A DNA stretch of 64,000 nucleotides from Glycomyces sp040645615. Its GTDB lineage: Bacteria > Actinomycetota > Actinomycetes > Mycobacteriales > Micromonosporaceae. Position numbers and translations under genes: made by a program. Location of the stretch: the NCBI RefSeq assembly GCF_040645615.1, contig NZ_JBEYYO010000022.1, positions 36,023-100,022 of the forward strand, read 5' to 3'. Positions 34,409-42,537 of the stretch are shown here, piece after piece. Numbering within the stretch: position 1 is the stretch's first letter; each line of letters starts with the position of its first letter. The notes under the pieces were generated by a model that saw only the letters and a program-made list of their open reading frames with translations, had not been told where the DNA came from and did no database searches.

Positions 34409-35424
34409 CGCGCGTCCGCGGCGACCTCGTCGCCCTGCTCCGCTGGGCCGCCAATCCCACCGGCACCGTCTTCGTCCTGCTCGCGGCCATCTTCGTGGCC
34501 ATCTTCTTCGCCAACAGCGGCTTCTTCGAGGGCCCCTCGTTCATGGCCTTCCTCAAGCAGGCCGCGCCGCTGGTGATCCTCGCCGCCGGGCAGTACTTCG
34601 TGATCGTCTCGGGCAACTTCGACCTGTCCGTGGGCGCGCTCGTCGGTGCTCAAGTGGTGATCGCGGCCCGGCTCATCGACGGCGAGGAGTCGCGCACCGT
34701 CCCGGTGCTGCTGATCATGCTCGCCTTCGGTGTGGCCGTGGGACTCGTCAACGGTCTCATCACGACCGTCCTCAAGGTCCAGTCGTTCATCACCACACTC
34801 GGGATGCTGCTGGTGCTCTACGGCGCCATCAAGCTCTGGACCGGCGGGGCCCCGACCGGCAGCCTCTCGGAGTCCTTCCGCCAGGCCGGACGCATGGGCA
34901 TCGAGGACGTGCCGGTGCTCGGGCAGATCCCGTGGGCCCTGCTCATCATGATCGGCCTCGGGGCCGGGGCGATCGCGCTCATGCGCACCCGGTTCGGCCG
35001 CATCCTCATGGCCTCGGGCGACAACGAGCGGGCCGCGGCCCTCTCGGGCGGGCGGGTCGACTACGTCCGCACCATGGCCTTCGTCCTCTCAGGAGTGTCG
35101 GCGACCGTCGCCGGGATCCTCATCGGCGGCTACGCGGGCGTCAGCGCCCAAGTGGGCGAAGGCATGGAGTTCACCGTGATCACCGCCGTGGTCCTCGGCG
35201 GCGTGGTCCTCGGCGGCGGCCGCGGCTCCGTGGTCGCCGCGATGGCCGGGGCCCTCACCATCGAGGCCCTGTTCATCCTGTTCAACCAGATGGCGCTGCC
35301 CTCGACGGTCCGGCCGACCGTCCAGGGCGTCATCATCATCGCCGCCGTCGCCTACGCCGCCCGGCAGCGGCACAGGCCCGGCAAGACCGTTCCCAAAGCC
35401 ACCGCAATCGCAACTCCCTCATGA
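34405..35424 (+). CDS. Sugar ABC transporter permease 2 (RbsC-like)
   Basis: A 339-residue permease related to the preceding one. It has SGNFDLSVGALVGAQVVIA, LVNGLITTVLKVQSFITTLGML and TAVVLGGVVLGGGRGSVVAAMAGALTIEALF, and about 9 hydrophobic segments. ATG 34405 overlaps the previous stop (ATGA). The short polar tail is Ala/Thr/Lys rich. Two permeases in one operon are found in AI-2 and rare-sugar importers, but the LsrC/LsrD-specific gene set is absent here, so AI-2 uptake is unlikely. Confidence 0.93.
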   Translation: MTRVRGDLVALLRWAANPTGTVFVLLAAIFVAIFFANSGFFEGPSFMAFLKQAAPLVILAAGQYFVIVSGNFDLSVGALVGAQVVIAARLIDGEESRTVPVLLIMLAFGVAVGLVNGLITTVLKVQSFITTLGMLLVLYGAIKLWTGGAPTGSLSESFRQAGRMGIEDVPVLGQIPWALLIMIGLGAGAIALMRTRFGRILMASGDNERAAALSGGRVDYVRTMAFVLSGVSATVAGILIGGYAGVSAQVGEGMEFTVITAVVLGGVVLGGGRGSVVAAMAGALTIEALFILFNQMALPSTVRPTVQGVIIIAAVAYAARQRHRPGKTVPKATAIATPS

Positions 35425-35441
35425 AAAGAAGGTCCCGCACC

Positions 35442-36644
35442 ATGCGAACCATCCGTTTGGCCGCCGCGTCGGCAACAGCCCTCGGGCTGATGCTGGCGGT
35501 CGGCTGCACCACCGACACCCCGACCGAGAGTCCCGACGACGACACGACCACCACCGAAGAGTCCGGCGACGAGTGGTTCGTCCAGGCCGAGTACGACGAG
35601 CAGCTCGCCCAGCGCGACATCGAGCCCGAAGGCGACCCGGCCACGCCGTGGCTCCAGGCCATCGAGCCCGAATGGGTCGACACGACCGAGTTCGCGCGCG
35701 AGGGCGGCGACGCCACCGTGTGCTTCTCGAACGCCTCGATCTCCAACCCGTGGCGAGTGACCGGCTGGATCACCATGCAGCAGCAGGTGGAGGTCCTCAA
35801 GGAATCGGGCGACATCGGCGAGTTCCGCAGCTCGGACGCCGGTGACGACGACGAGCAGCAGATCTCCGACATCCAGGCGTTCGTCGACTCCGGCGAGTGC
35901 GACGCGCTCATCATCTCGCCTTCGACCACCGCGACCCTCACGCCCGCGGTCGAGACCGCGTGCGCCTCGGGCATCCCGGTGATCGTCTTCGACCGCGGCG
36001 TCAACACCGACTGCGCCGTGACCTTCATCCACCCGATCGGCGGCTACGCGTTCGGCGCCGACGCCGCCGAGCACCTGGTGGACAACCTGGAGCCGGGCTC
36101 GAAGGTCCTCGCGCTGCGCATCCTGCCCGGCGTGGACGTCCTGGAGAACCGCTGGGCCGCGGCGAAGGAGATCTTCGGCGACTCCGAGCTGGAGATCCTC
36201 GGCGACGAGTTCACCGGTGGCGACGCCGCCGAGATCAAGAGCATCGTGACCCAGTACCTCCAGCGGGGCGACGTCGACGGCATCTGGATGGACGCCGGCG
36301 ACGGGGCCGTGGCCGCGATCGAGGCGTTCGAGGACGCCGGCAAGCCCTACCCGGTGATGTCGGGCGAGGACGAGCTGTCGTTCATGCGCAAGTGGGAGGA
36401 GACCGGCATGACCGGCTTCGCCCCCGTGTACTCGAACTTCCAGTGGCGCACCCCGGTGATCGCCGCGACGATGATCCTCGCGGGCGAGCAGGTCCCGGCC
36501 GAATGGGTGCTCCCGCAGGACCCGATCGAGCAGGACGAGCTCGCCGACTACTTGGAGCGCAACGCCGACATGCCTTCGCTGCACTACGCCAAGTTCGGCG
36601 GCGAGGACCTGCCGGGCTTCCCCGACGCATGGCGGGACCGTTGA
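35442..36644 (+). CDS. Sugar ABC transporter substrate-binding lipoprotein
   Basis: A 400-residue lipoprotein. The signal peptide MRTIRLAAASATALGLMLAVGC ends at a lipobox (LAVGC), followed by a Thr/Asp/Glu-rich linker to about residue 45. The binding domain is of the ribose/galactose type (periplasmic binding fold I), with FSNASISNPWRVTGW, DALIISPSTTATLTPAV and IPVIVFDRGVNTD. ATG 35442 follows GAAGG at 9 nt; an alternative ATG at 35421 overlaps the permease stop and would add seven basic residues. The ligand is not identifiable, but a type I binding protein with epimerase partners fits a monosaccharide or inositol. Confidence 0.92.
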   Translation: MRTIRLAAASATALGLMLAVGCTTDTPTESPDDDTTTTEESGDEWFVQAEYDEQLAQRDIEPEGDPATPWLQAIEPEWVDTTEFAREGGDATVCFSNASISNPWRVTGWITMQQQVEVLKESGDIGEFRSSDAGDDDEQQISDIQAFVDSGECDALIISPSTTATLTPAVETACASGIPVIVFDRGVNTDCAVTFIHPIGGYAFGADAAEHLVDNLEPGSKVLALRILPGVDVLENRWAAAKEIFGDSELEILGDEFTGGDAAEIKSIVTQYLQRGDVDGIWMDAGDGAVAAIEAFEDAGKPYPVMSGEDELSFMRKWEETGMTGFAPVYSNFQWRTPVIAATMILAGEQVPAEWVLPQDPIEQDELADYLERNADMPSLHYAKFGGEDLPGFPDAWRDR

Positions 36645-37483
36645 GCCGAAAGCTCGGTGTCAACACCTGGGTCTGGGCCTCGCCGCTCGACGACGAGGCC
36701 CTGGCCCGGCTCGCGGTGTCCGTGCGCGACTGGGGGTTCGACGTGATCGAGCTCCCGGTCGAGGCGCCGGGCGACTGGGACCCTCAGCGCGCGTCCGAGC
36801 TGCTGCAAGAGCTCGGGCTCGACGCCACGGTGGTCCTGGTGATGGGCCCCGGCCGGGAACTGGTCGGGGCCCCCTCCGAGACCGTCGCCAGGACCCAGGA
36901 CTACCTGCGGCGCGTGGTGGACGCGGCCGTCGCCGTGGGCTCGCCGGTGATCGCCGGTCCGGCCTACGCGTCGGTGGGGCGCACCTGGCGAATCGACGAC
37001 CGGGCCGCCGTCTGCCGGGAGCTGCGGGCGAACCTGCTCCCGGTGGCCGAGTACGCGGCCGAGCGCGGCGTCACCATAGCGGTCGAACCTCTGAACCGCT
37101 ACGAGACGAGCCTGGTCAACACCGTCGAACAAGGACTGGACGCATTGGACGGTCTGCCCGGTTGCGCACTGGCCCTTGACGTCTACCACATGAACATCGA
37201 GGAGACCGACCTCCCGGCGGCGATCAAGTCCGCTGCGGGACACATCGGACACGTCCAGGTCAGCGCCAACGACCGGGGCGCTCCGGGCCGCGACCACCTC
37301 GACTGGCCCGCGATCGTGGCCGCCCTCGACGAAACCGGGTACGCCGGGCCTCTGGTCATCGAGTCGTTCACGGCGCACAATGCCACCATCGCCACCGCGG
37401 CCTCGATCTGGCGACCGCTCGCGCCGACACAGGACGCGATCGCCGTAGACGGCCTGACCTACTTGAGGAGTCTCGATGCCTAG
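36629..37483 (+). CDS. Ketose 3-epimerase-like TIM-barrel protein
   Basis: A 284-residue TIM barrel of the sugar phosphate isomerase/epimerase (AP endonuclease 2) superfamily. VEPLNRYET, DVYHMNIEE, HVQVSANDRGAPGRDHLDW and IESF contain the Glu, Asp, His and Glu metal ligands of D-tagatose/D-psicose 3-epimerases and match their spacing. It probably inverts C3 of a free ketose, or isomerises a keto-inositol. ATG 36629 overlaps the binding-protein gene by 16 nt; TTG 36641, in a TTGA overlap, is an equally possible start. The next gene overlaps it by 8 nt. Confidence 0.85.
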   Translation: MAGPLSRKLGVNTWVWASPLDDEALARLAVSVRDWGFDVIELPVEAPGDWDPQRASELLQELGLDATVVLVMGPGRELVGAPSETVARTQDYLRRVVDAAVAVGSPVIAGPAYASVGRTWRIDDRAAVCRELRANLLPVAEYAAERGVTIAVEPLNRYETSLVNTVEQGLDALDGLPGCALALDVYHMNIEETDLPAAIKSAAGHIGHVQVSANDRGAPGRDHLDWPAIVAALDETGYAGPLVIESFTAHNATIATAASIWRPLAPTQDAIAVDGLTYLRSLDA

Positions 37484-38477
37484 ACCGATCACGCTGTTCA
37501 CCGGCCAGTGGGCGGACCTGCCCTTCGAGGAGGTGTGCCGCCTCGCCTCCAGCTGGGGTTACGACGGGCTGGAGGTCGCCTGCTGGGGCGACCACCTCGA
37601 CGTGCGCCGCGCCGCGACCGACGACGACTACGTGGCCGAGCGCAAGGGCCTCCTCGAATCCCACGGCCTCGGGTTGTGGGCGATCTCGAACCACCTTGTG
37701 GGCCAAGCGGTCTGCGACGACCCGATCGACCAGCGCCACGAGGCGATCCTGCCTTCGCACGTGTGGGGCGACGGCGACCCCGAGGGCGTGCGACAGCGCG
37801 CCGCCGAGGAGATGAAGACGACCGCCCGGGCCGCCGCGCGCCTCGGCGTCGACACCGTGGTGGGCTTCACCGGCTCGGCGATCTGGAAGTACGTGGCGAT
37901 GTTCCCGCCCGTGCTCGAATCCCAGATCGAGGCCGGCTACGACGACTTCGCCGACCGCTGGAACCCGATCCTCGACGTGTTCGACGAGGTCGGGGTCCGC
38001 TTCGCGCACGAGGTGCACCCCTCCGAGATCGCCTACGACTACTGGTCGACGCAGCGCGCGCTCGAGGCGGTCGGGCACCGGACCGCGTTCGGGCTCAACT
38101 GGGACCCGAGCCACATGGTGTGGCAGGACATCGACCCGGCCGCGTTCCTGTGGGACTTCCGCGACCGGATCTACCACGTGGACTGCAAGGACACGCGCAA
38201 GCGCTTCGACGGCCGAGGCGGCCGCCTCGGCTCCCACCTGCCCTGGGGCGACCCGCGGCGCGGCTGGGACTTCGTCTCGACCGGCCACGGCGACGTGCCC
38301 TGGGAGGACTGCTTCCGGGTGCTCAACGCGATCGGCTACGCCGGGCCGATCTCGGTGGAGTGGGAGGACGCGGGGATGGACCGCCTGCGGGGCGCGGCCG
38401 AGGCCGTCGACTTCGTGCGCAACCTGAACTTCGAACCGCCGGAGGCGTCCTTCGACAGCGCCTTCAGCTCCGACTGA
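37476..38477 (+). CDS. Sugar phosphate isomerase/epimerase family protein
   Basis: A 333-residue TIM-barrel protein of the xylose-isomerase-like superfamily, longer than its neighbour by an insertion around residues 85-120. Metal-site candidates are Glu in HEVHPSEI, the Asp/His in NWDPSHM, His in HVDCKD and Glu in SVEWED. The family acts on free or phosphorylated sugars and on inosose intermediates. It is the last gene of the operon; its ATG overlaps the previous stop region by 8 nt. Together with the dehydrogenase it suggests an oxidise-epimerise-isomerise path on the imported sugar; the exact steps are not deducible. Confidence 0.85.
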   Translation: MPRPITLFTGQWADLPFEEVCRLASSWGYDGLEVACWGDHLDVRRAATDDDYVAERKGLLESHGLGLWAISNHLVGQAVCDDPIDQRHEAILPSHVWGDGDPEGVRQRAAEEMKTTARAAARLGVDTVVGFTGSAIWKYVAMFPPVLESQIEAGYDDFADRWNPILDVFDEVGVRFAHEVHPSEIAYDYWSTQRALEAVGHRTAFGLNWDPSHMVWQDIDPAAFLWDFRDRIYHVDCKDTRKRFDGRGGRLGSHLPWGDPRRGWDFVSTGHGDVPWEDCFRVLNAIGYAGPISVEWEDAGMDRLRGAAEAVDFVRNLNFEPPEASFDSAFSSD

Positions 38478-38478
38478 A

Positions 38479-38548
38479 ATCCTATAGCCTATAGGCTATA
38501 TCCTATACGTTGACCAGTACGGCGGATATCCTATAGGATATATCCTAT
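38479..38548. repeat. AT-rich heptad repeat array with perfect palindromes
   Basis: Two blocks of 7-bp units related to ATCCTAT: four units at 38479-38506 (ATCCTAT, AGCCTAT, AGGCTAT, ATCCTAT) and three at 38528-38548 (ATCCTAT, AGGATAT, ATCCTAT), 21 nt apart. Within them are perfect palindromes of 18 bp (38483-38500) and 16 bp (38526-38541). A promoter-like TTGACC (38510-38515) lies in the gap, with TAGGAT 18 nt further. The array sits between a stop codon and a terminator, in the 3' region of the sugar operon, and its base composition is opposite to the rest of the window. Confidence 0.8.
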
Positions 38549-38552
38549 GTGA

Positions 38553-38582
38553 AGCGCCCCGATCCGAGCGGATCGGGGCGCT
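38553..38582. terminator. Bidirectional terminator between sugar operon and membrane gene
   Basis: A stem of 13-14 bp (38553-38566 with 38569-38582, tip open) followed by TTTTC on the plus strand; AAGC-rich flank on the other side. Genes converge here. Confidence 0.9.
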
Positions 38583-38592
38583 TTTCGCGTCG

Positions 38593-39948
38593 TTACGCGA
38601 ACGCGAAGATCGGCGGGAAGGCCAGGACCACGATCCAGGCCCATGTGGCGTAGACCGGCACGTAGTCGGTCTGCCAGCGTTCGAGGAGCGTGAAAGGTTT
38701 GCGGCCCTTGATGATCCGCCAGTACAGCCACGCCGACCATGCGAGGTTGACGAACAGGATGAGGTTGAGGCCGAGCGCGGCGGTCTTGTTGGGTGTGAGG
38801 CCCCATTCGGTGATGCGGCCGGTGATCGCGACGAGCACCAGGATGTCGATGAGCAGCGCGCTCACCACGAGCGAGAACTGCATCCAGTCGAAGACTCCCA
38901 CCCGTGAGCCCGGGTCGCGGGCCGAGATCGAGTAGAGCACCAGGCCGAGCACGACCACCAGGAGCAGGTCGAACAGGATGAGCATGTCGCGCTCGACGTC
39001 GATCGCGTTGGTGGTCACGGCGATCGCGACCAGCACCGCCAGCAGCGTCACCGCGAACAGCGGCGTGAATACGCGGGTGAGCACGGGCGCCATGTTCTCG
39101 ATGACGCTCTGCTTGGCCTCGACCAGCCACGCGGCCACCACGACCGCCGCCACCGCGCCGCACGGGAGCAGCCATTCGACCACGAACGGCTCCACGTCGA
39201 CGCCGATCGCGCTGAAGACCCCGAACGTGAACCCGGTGAGCACGCTGCCGCCGAGCCCGATGAGGTTCATGTAGATGAACCACTCGCCGGTGAAGCGGAT
39301 GAAGTCCATCCGCCTTCTGGCCGAACGCCATTCGCCGCCCGCGTACGCCACGCCCACGACCAGCCACAGCGCGAGCGGCAGGTGGATCGCGCTGAGCGCG
39401 AACGACTGCGACTCCTCGCCGAGCCCGTACGCGTTGGCAGCCACCGCGCCGAGCGCGAAGAGCCCCGCCACGATCGCGATCGCCCCACGTCCCAGGCCCC
39501 TGCGCCACGCGAAGTACGCCGCGAGCGGCGCGAGCGCGAACAGGCCCAGGTTGCGCGCGTAGAAGATCCCGTCGGAGTCCCAGTCGAGCCCGAACAGCGC
39601 GGGGAGCTTGATCCCGACGGCCGCCACGGCCGCGCACGCGATCATCGCGACCAGGTCGCGGCGGCGGGCCCGGTCGGCGCCGCTCTCGGGGTCGGCGCTG
39701 AGCACGAGCTGCTTCCAGAGCCGCTCGGAGTGCTCGCGGGCGAACTCGCGGGAGAGCTCGTCCACGCTGCCCATGCGCTTGACGGCGATGAGGAACGCCT
39801 CGTCGGGCCTCAGCCCGGCCTCGCCGAGGTCGGCGATGCGGCCCCGGAGGTGGTCCTCCAATTCATCCACATCGGACTCGACCACACCGCGGCGGCCGAG
39901 CATGTAGCCGCGCCATTCGGCGATCTGGGGTTCGGTGTCCTCGCTCAT
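38593..39948 (-). CDS. Multi-pass membrane protein with permease-prefix-like N-terminus
   Basis: A 451-residue protein. Residues about 10-75 form a soluble helical domain, MLGRRGVVESDVDELEDHLRGRIADLGEAGLRPDEAFLIAVKRMG, of the 'permease prefix domain 1' kind that often stands beside PadR regulators. From about residue 95 on there are some 10-11 hydrophobic segments. No ABC or transporter motif is visible. Its start is 1 nt after the stop of padR (TGAcATG), so the two are co-transcribed and translationally coupled. The role could be membrane-stress or lipid related; unknown. A terminator follows. Confidence 0.8.
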   Translation of the reverse strand: MSEDTEPQIAEWRGYMLGRRGVVESDVDELEDHLRGRIADLGEAGLRPDEAFLIAVKRMGSVDELSREFAREHSERLWKQLVLSADPESGADRARRRDLVAMIACAAVAAVGIKLPALFGLDWDSDGIFYARNLGLFALAPLAAYFAWRRGLGRGAIAIVAGLFALGAVAANAYGLGEESQSFALSAIHLPLALWLVVGVAYAGGEWRSARRRMDFIRFTGEWFIYMNLIGLGGSVLTGFTFGVFSAIGVDVEPFVVEWLLPCGAVAAVVVAAWLVEAKQSVIENMAPVLTRVFTPLFAVTLLAVLVAIAVTTNAIDVERDMLILFDLLLVVVLGLVLYSISARDPGSRVGVFDWMQFSLVVSALLIDILVLVAITGRITEWGLTPNKTAALGLNLILFVNLAWSAWLYWRIIKGRKPFTLLERWQTDYVPVYATWAWIVVLAFPPIFAFA

Positions 39949-39949
39949 G

Positions 39950-40318
39950 TCAGGCCTCCAGCGCCGGTGGGGCGAGCGGGGCGGCCGACTTCGTCGCGGT
40001 CCAGACGTCTTGCAGCGCTTCGACCACCGCGTCCCACTGGCGGCGCTGCTCGGCCAGTTCGCGCCGCCCCTCCTCGGTGATCCGGTAGTACTTGCGGCGG
40101 CGGCCGCCTTCGGGTGTGCGCCAGTGGGATTCGATGTAGCCGGTCTTCTCCAACCGGTGCAGCAGGGGGTAGAGCAGCCCTTCGGTCCACTCCAGACGGC
40201 CGCCGGAGCGGTCGCTGACCTCCTTGAGGATCGCGTAGCCGTAGCTCTCCTCCTCGGCGAGGATGCCGAGCACCAGGGGAGTGGACGAAGCGGCGACGAG
40301 GTCTTTGGCGATGCGCAT
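39950..40318 (-). CDS. PadR family transcriptional regulator
   Basis: A 122-residue PadR-type winged-helix repressor: STPLVLGILAEEESYGYAILKEVSDRSGGRLEWTEGLLYPLLHRLEKTGYIESHW then RRKYYRITEEGRRELAEQ, the classic fold with a short C-terminal dimerisation helix. It is the first gene of a two-gene operon with the prefix-domain membrane protein. AGGAGGCG lies 5-6 nt before the ATG. The operon promoter and three CTATGC repeats just upstream suggest autoregulation. Confidence 0.92.
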   Translation of the reverse strand: MRIAKDLVAASSTPLVLGILAEEESYGYAILKEVSDRSGGRLEWTEGLLYPLLHRLEKTGYIESHWRTPEGGRRRKYYRITEEGRRELAEQRRQWDAVVEALQDVWTATKSAAPLAPPALEA

Positions 40319-40329
40319 GGCGACGCCTC

Positions 40330-40374
40330 CTATGCCTAGAGCTTCTATGCCTTGAACTTCTATGCATCATAGAT
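40330..40374 (-). repeat. 15-bp tandem repeats upstream of padR
   Basis: CTATGC recurs at 40330, 40345 and 40360, exactly 15 bp apart. The first two units (CTATGCCTAGAGCTT and CTATGCCTTGAACTT) differ at two positions; the third is half conserved and forms CTATGcatCATAG. The array begins at the -10 box and runs through the 5' untranslated region, a fitting place for a repressor array. Confidence 0.7.
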
Positions 40375-40395
40375 CTAGGTTTCCGCGATCGTCAA
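40366..40395 (-). promoter_or_regulatory. Promoter of padR operon
   Basis: On the minus strand, TTGACG (40395-40390) and TATGAT (40371-40366) with an 18-nt spacer. Predicted start near 40359, giving a leader of about 40 nt that carries the tandem repeats and a good ribosome-binding site. Confidence 0.7.
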
Positions 40396-40509
40396 CCGAA
40401 CGCCGGACGCAGCGCGATGTCGCACCCCCGCGGGATCCTTGAAACCGGGGGGACCTGCGGCGCGACACGCCCGGGCGCGGGGTGCGGCCTCGCCCGCCGG
40501 ACACGCAGA

Positions 40510-40534
40510 AGGCCCGGCCGAAGCGGCCGGGCCT
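40510..40534 (-). terminator. Hairpin after alcohol dehydrogenase gene
   Basis: An 11-bp perfect stem (40510-40520 with 40524-40534), AAG loop, 11 nt after the stop in the leftward direction. No strong T tract follows. Confidence 0.65.
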
Positions 40535-40544
40535 CGCGTTCCGT

Positions 40545-41585
40545 CTACCCGTTCGGGAGGATCACCGCCCGGCCGTTGATCGTCCCGGCGTGCAGCCGCT
40601 CGTACGCCTCCGGGGCCTCGTCCAGCGAGAACCGCTCCACGTGCACGTCGATCGCGCCCGCCCGGGCCAGGTCGAACACCTCGATCAGCTCGTCCCGAGT
40701 GCCCCAGTACGGCGACTTCACTGAGACCTCGAACGGCAGCACCCCGAACCCGACCGGCAGCGTGCCGCCGCCGATGCCCACGATCGTGACGTCGGCCTCC
40801 ACGGACGCGCACGCGCCCGCGGTCTTCACCGTCGGCGCGGCGCCCACGAAGTCGAACACGGCCTGCGCGCCGACCCCGCCGGTGAGCTCCTTGACCTTGT
40901 CGGCCGCGCCCTCGTCGGAGATGATCGTCTCGTGCGCGCCGACCTTGCGGGCCAGGTCGAGTTTGTCCTGCGAGACGTCCAGCGCGATCACCCGCACCGA
41001 AGTGAGCGCCCGCAACAGCTGCACGGCCACGTGCCCGAGCCCGCCGGTGCCGATGACCACGGCCGACGAGCCGGGCGTCAGCTTGGGCAGCGACTGCTTG
41101 ATCGCGTGGTAGGGGGTCAGCCCGGCATCGGTGAGCGGCACGGTCTCGACCGGGTCGAGGTCGCCCAGCGGCACCAGGTGCCGCGCGTCGTCCACGATCA
41201 GGTACTCCGCGATCGCGCCCGGCGCGCCGAGCCCGGGCGGGTTGATGCCCAGCTCACGAGCCCTCAGGCAGTAGTTCTCCGCGCCCGCGGCGCACTTGAT
41301 GCAACGCCCGCAGCCCCACGGCCCGTAGACCGCGACCGATTCGCCCACGTCGAGCCCGATGACCCCGTTGCCGAGTGCGGCGACCGTGCCCGCGCCCTCG
41401 TGGCCGAGCGTGAGCGGCAGCGGGTACGGGAACTGGTCGGCGGGCCAGGACATGACGGCGATGTCGGAGTGGCACACCCCGGCCGCGGTGACCTTGAGCA
41501 GCACCTCCCCGGGGCCGGGCTCGGGGGTGGGAATCTCGACGACCTCGGGGGCCGCGCCGATCTCGCGGTATTGCAGGGCTTTCAT
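40545..41585 (-). CDS. Zinc-dependent alcohol dehydrogenase (MDR family)
   Basis: A 346-residue medium-chain dehydrogenase. Catalytic zinc ligands are Cys and His in GVCHSD and GHEGAG; the structural zinc site is CGRCIKCAAGAENYC. The NAD-binding turn is GTGGLGHVAVQLL, and an Asp at the end of the second beta strand (VIALDVS) predicts NAD rather than NADP. The family includes bacterial aryl-alcohol and secondary-alcohol dehydrogenases (for example Rhodococcus-type NAD-dependent ADH). The ATG is at the usual distance from the catalytic site. Single-gene unit; no regulator adjoins. Confidence 0.92.
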   Translation of the reverse strand: MKALQYREIGAAPEVVEIPTPEPGPGEVLLKVTAAGVCHSDIAVMSWPADQFPYPLPLTLGHEGAGTVAALGNGVIGLDVGESVAVYGPWGCGRCIKCAAGAENYCLRARELGINPPGLGAPGAIAEYLIVDDARHLVPLGDLDPVETVPLTDAGLTPYHAIKQSLPKLTPGSSAVVIGTGGLGHVAVQLLRALTSVRVIALDVSQDKLDLARKVGAHETIISDEGAADKVKELTGGVGAQAVFDFVGAAPTVKTAGACASVEADVTIVGIGGGTLPVGFGVLPFEVSVKSPYWGTRDELIEVFDLARAGAIDVHVERFSLDEAPEAYERLHAGTINGRAVILPNG

Positions 41586-41715
41586 GTCGCCTCCGTGCGC
41601 TGCGCTGGGGCCCGGGCCGCACCGGCAGGGCCTCTGACCAGGTCACGGTAACCCGGGGCGGGACGTCCGCGGACCGATTCGCGCCCCGGCGGCGGACGTG
41701 GGCTAGGTTCGGCGC

Positions 41716-42360
41716 GTGGACTTCGCAGACGACCCCCAGGCGCTCCTCGACCGCGTCAAGGCCCTCCGCGGCGCGGGCCGCGTGCTCATCGGCATCGCCG
41801 GCTGCCCCGGTGCCGGGAAGTCCACGGCCGCCGCGTGGCTCGCGCGGACGCTCGACCGGGCCGTGCAGGTCCCGATGGACGGGTTCCACCTCGCGAACGC
41901 CGAGCTCGTGCGCCTGGGCCGCCGCTCCCGCAAGGGCGCCATCGACACCTTCGACGGCGCCGGATATCGGGCCCTGTTGCGGCGCATCAGGACCGAGACC
42001 GACGAGACGGTCTACGCCCCCGAGTTCGACCGCCGCGTAGGCGAACCGGTCGCCGGTGCGATCGCGGTGGAGCCCGAGGCCGAGATCATCGTCACCGAAG
42101 GGAACTACCTGCTCGACCCCGAAGGCCCCTGGCCCGGCGTGCGGGACGCGCTCACCGAAGTCTGGTACTGCGAGACGCCCGAACCGCTGCGGCTGCGGCG
42201 ACTCGTCGCCCGCCACGAGCGCTTCGGCAAGACCCCCGACCACGCCCGCTCCTGGGTCGCCACAGTGGACGAACCCAACGCCGAGCGCATCCGCGCCGCC
42301 AGGGACCGCGCCGATCTCGTGGTCGACTTCGACGCCCTCGGCATCGCCCCGGGCGCCTGA
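41716..42360 (+). CDS. Nucleoside/sugar kinase-like P-loop protein
   Basis: A 214-residue P-loop kinase of the uridine kinase/phosphoribulokinase-like group, also annotated as fructose transport kinase FrcK-like. Walker A is GCPGAGKST; VPMDGFHLANAEL carries the catalytic Asp; KGAIDTFDGAGY and IVTEGNYLLD follow in the right order, and RHERFGKTPDHARSWV is the lid. The substrate may be pantothenate, a nucleoside or a sugar. GTG 41716 is chosen because TAGGTT at 41704-41709 lies 6 nt upstream, with no ribosome-binding site. It diverges from the alcohol dehydrogenase. Confidence 0.85.
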   Translation: MDFADDPQALLDRVKALRGAGRVLIGIAGCPGAGKSTAAAWLARTLDRAVQVPMDGFHLANAELVRLGRRSRKGAIDTFDGAGYRALLRRIRTETDETVYAPEFDRRVGEPVAGAIAVEPEAEIIVTEGNYLLDPEGPWPGVRDALTEVWYCETPEPLRLRRLVARHERFGKTPDHARSWVATVDEPNAERIRAARDRADLVVDFDALGIAPGA

Positions 42361-42537
42361 ACGCGCCGGATCCGCAGCGGGCCAGGCCGTGCTCGGATTC
42401 CCGAGCGGTCGCCATCGGGCCGTGCGCTTCGCTGCCGTATAGGGGAGGGCCTGTCGCGGCCTCGGCGAGCGAGCTGACGGACTCCGATACCGCCTCACGA
42501 GGATGCGCGATCACCGCCCGGACGTATATTCGACGCC

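Noticed and set aside
33359..35424. AI-2 (Lsr) importer
   Set aside because: Two permeases fit, but lsrK, lsrF and lsrG-like genes are absent and sugar enzymes surround the transporter.
38510..38540. Promoter TTGACC/TAGGAT driving a transcript
   Set aside because: The transcript would begin within a few bases of a strong terminator and contain no gene; kept only as a note in the repeat array.
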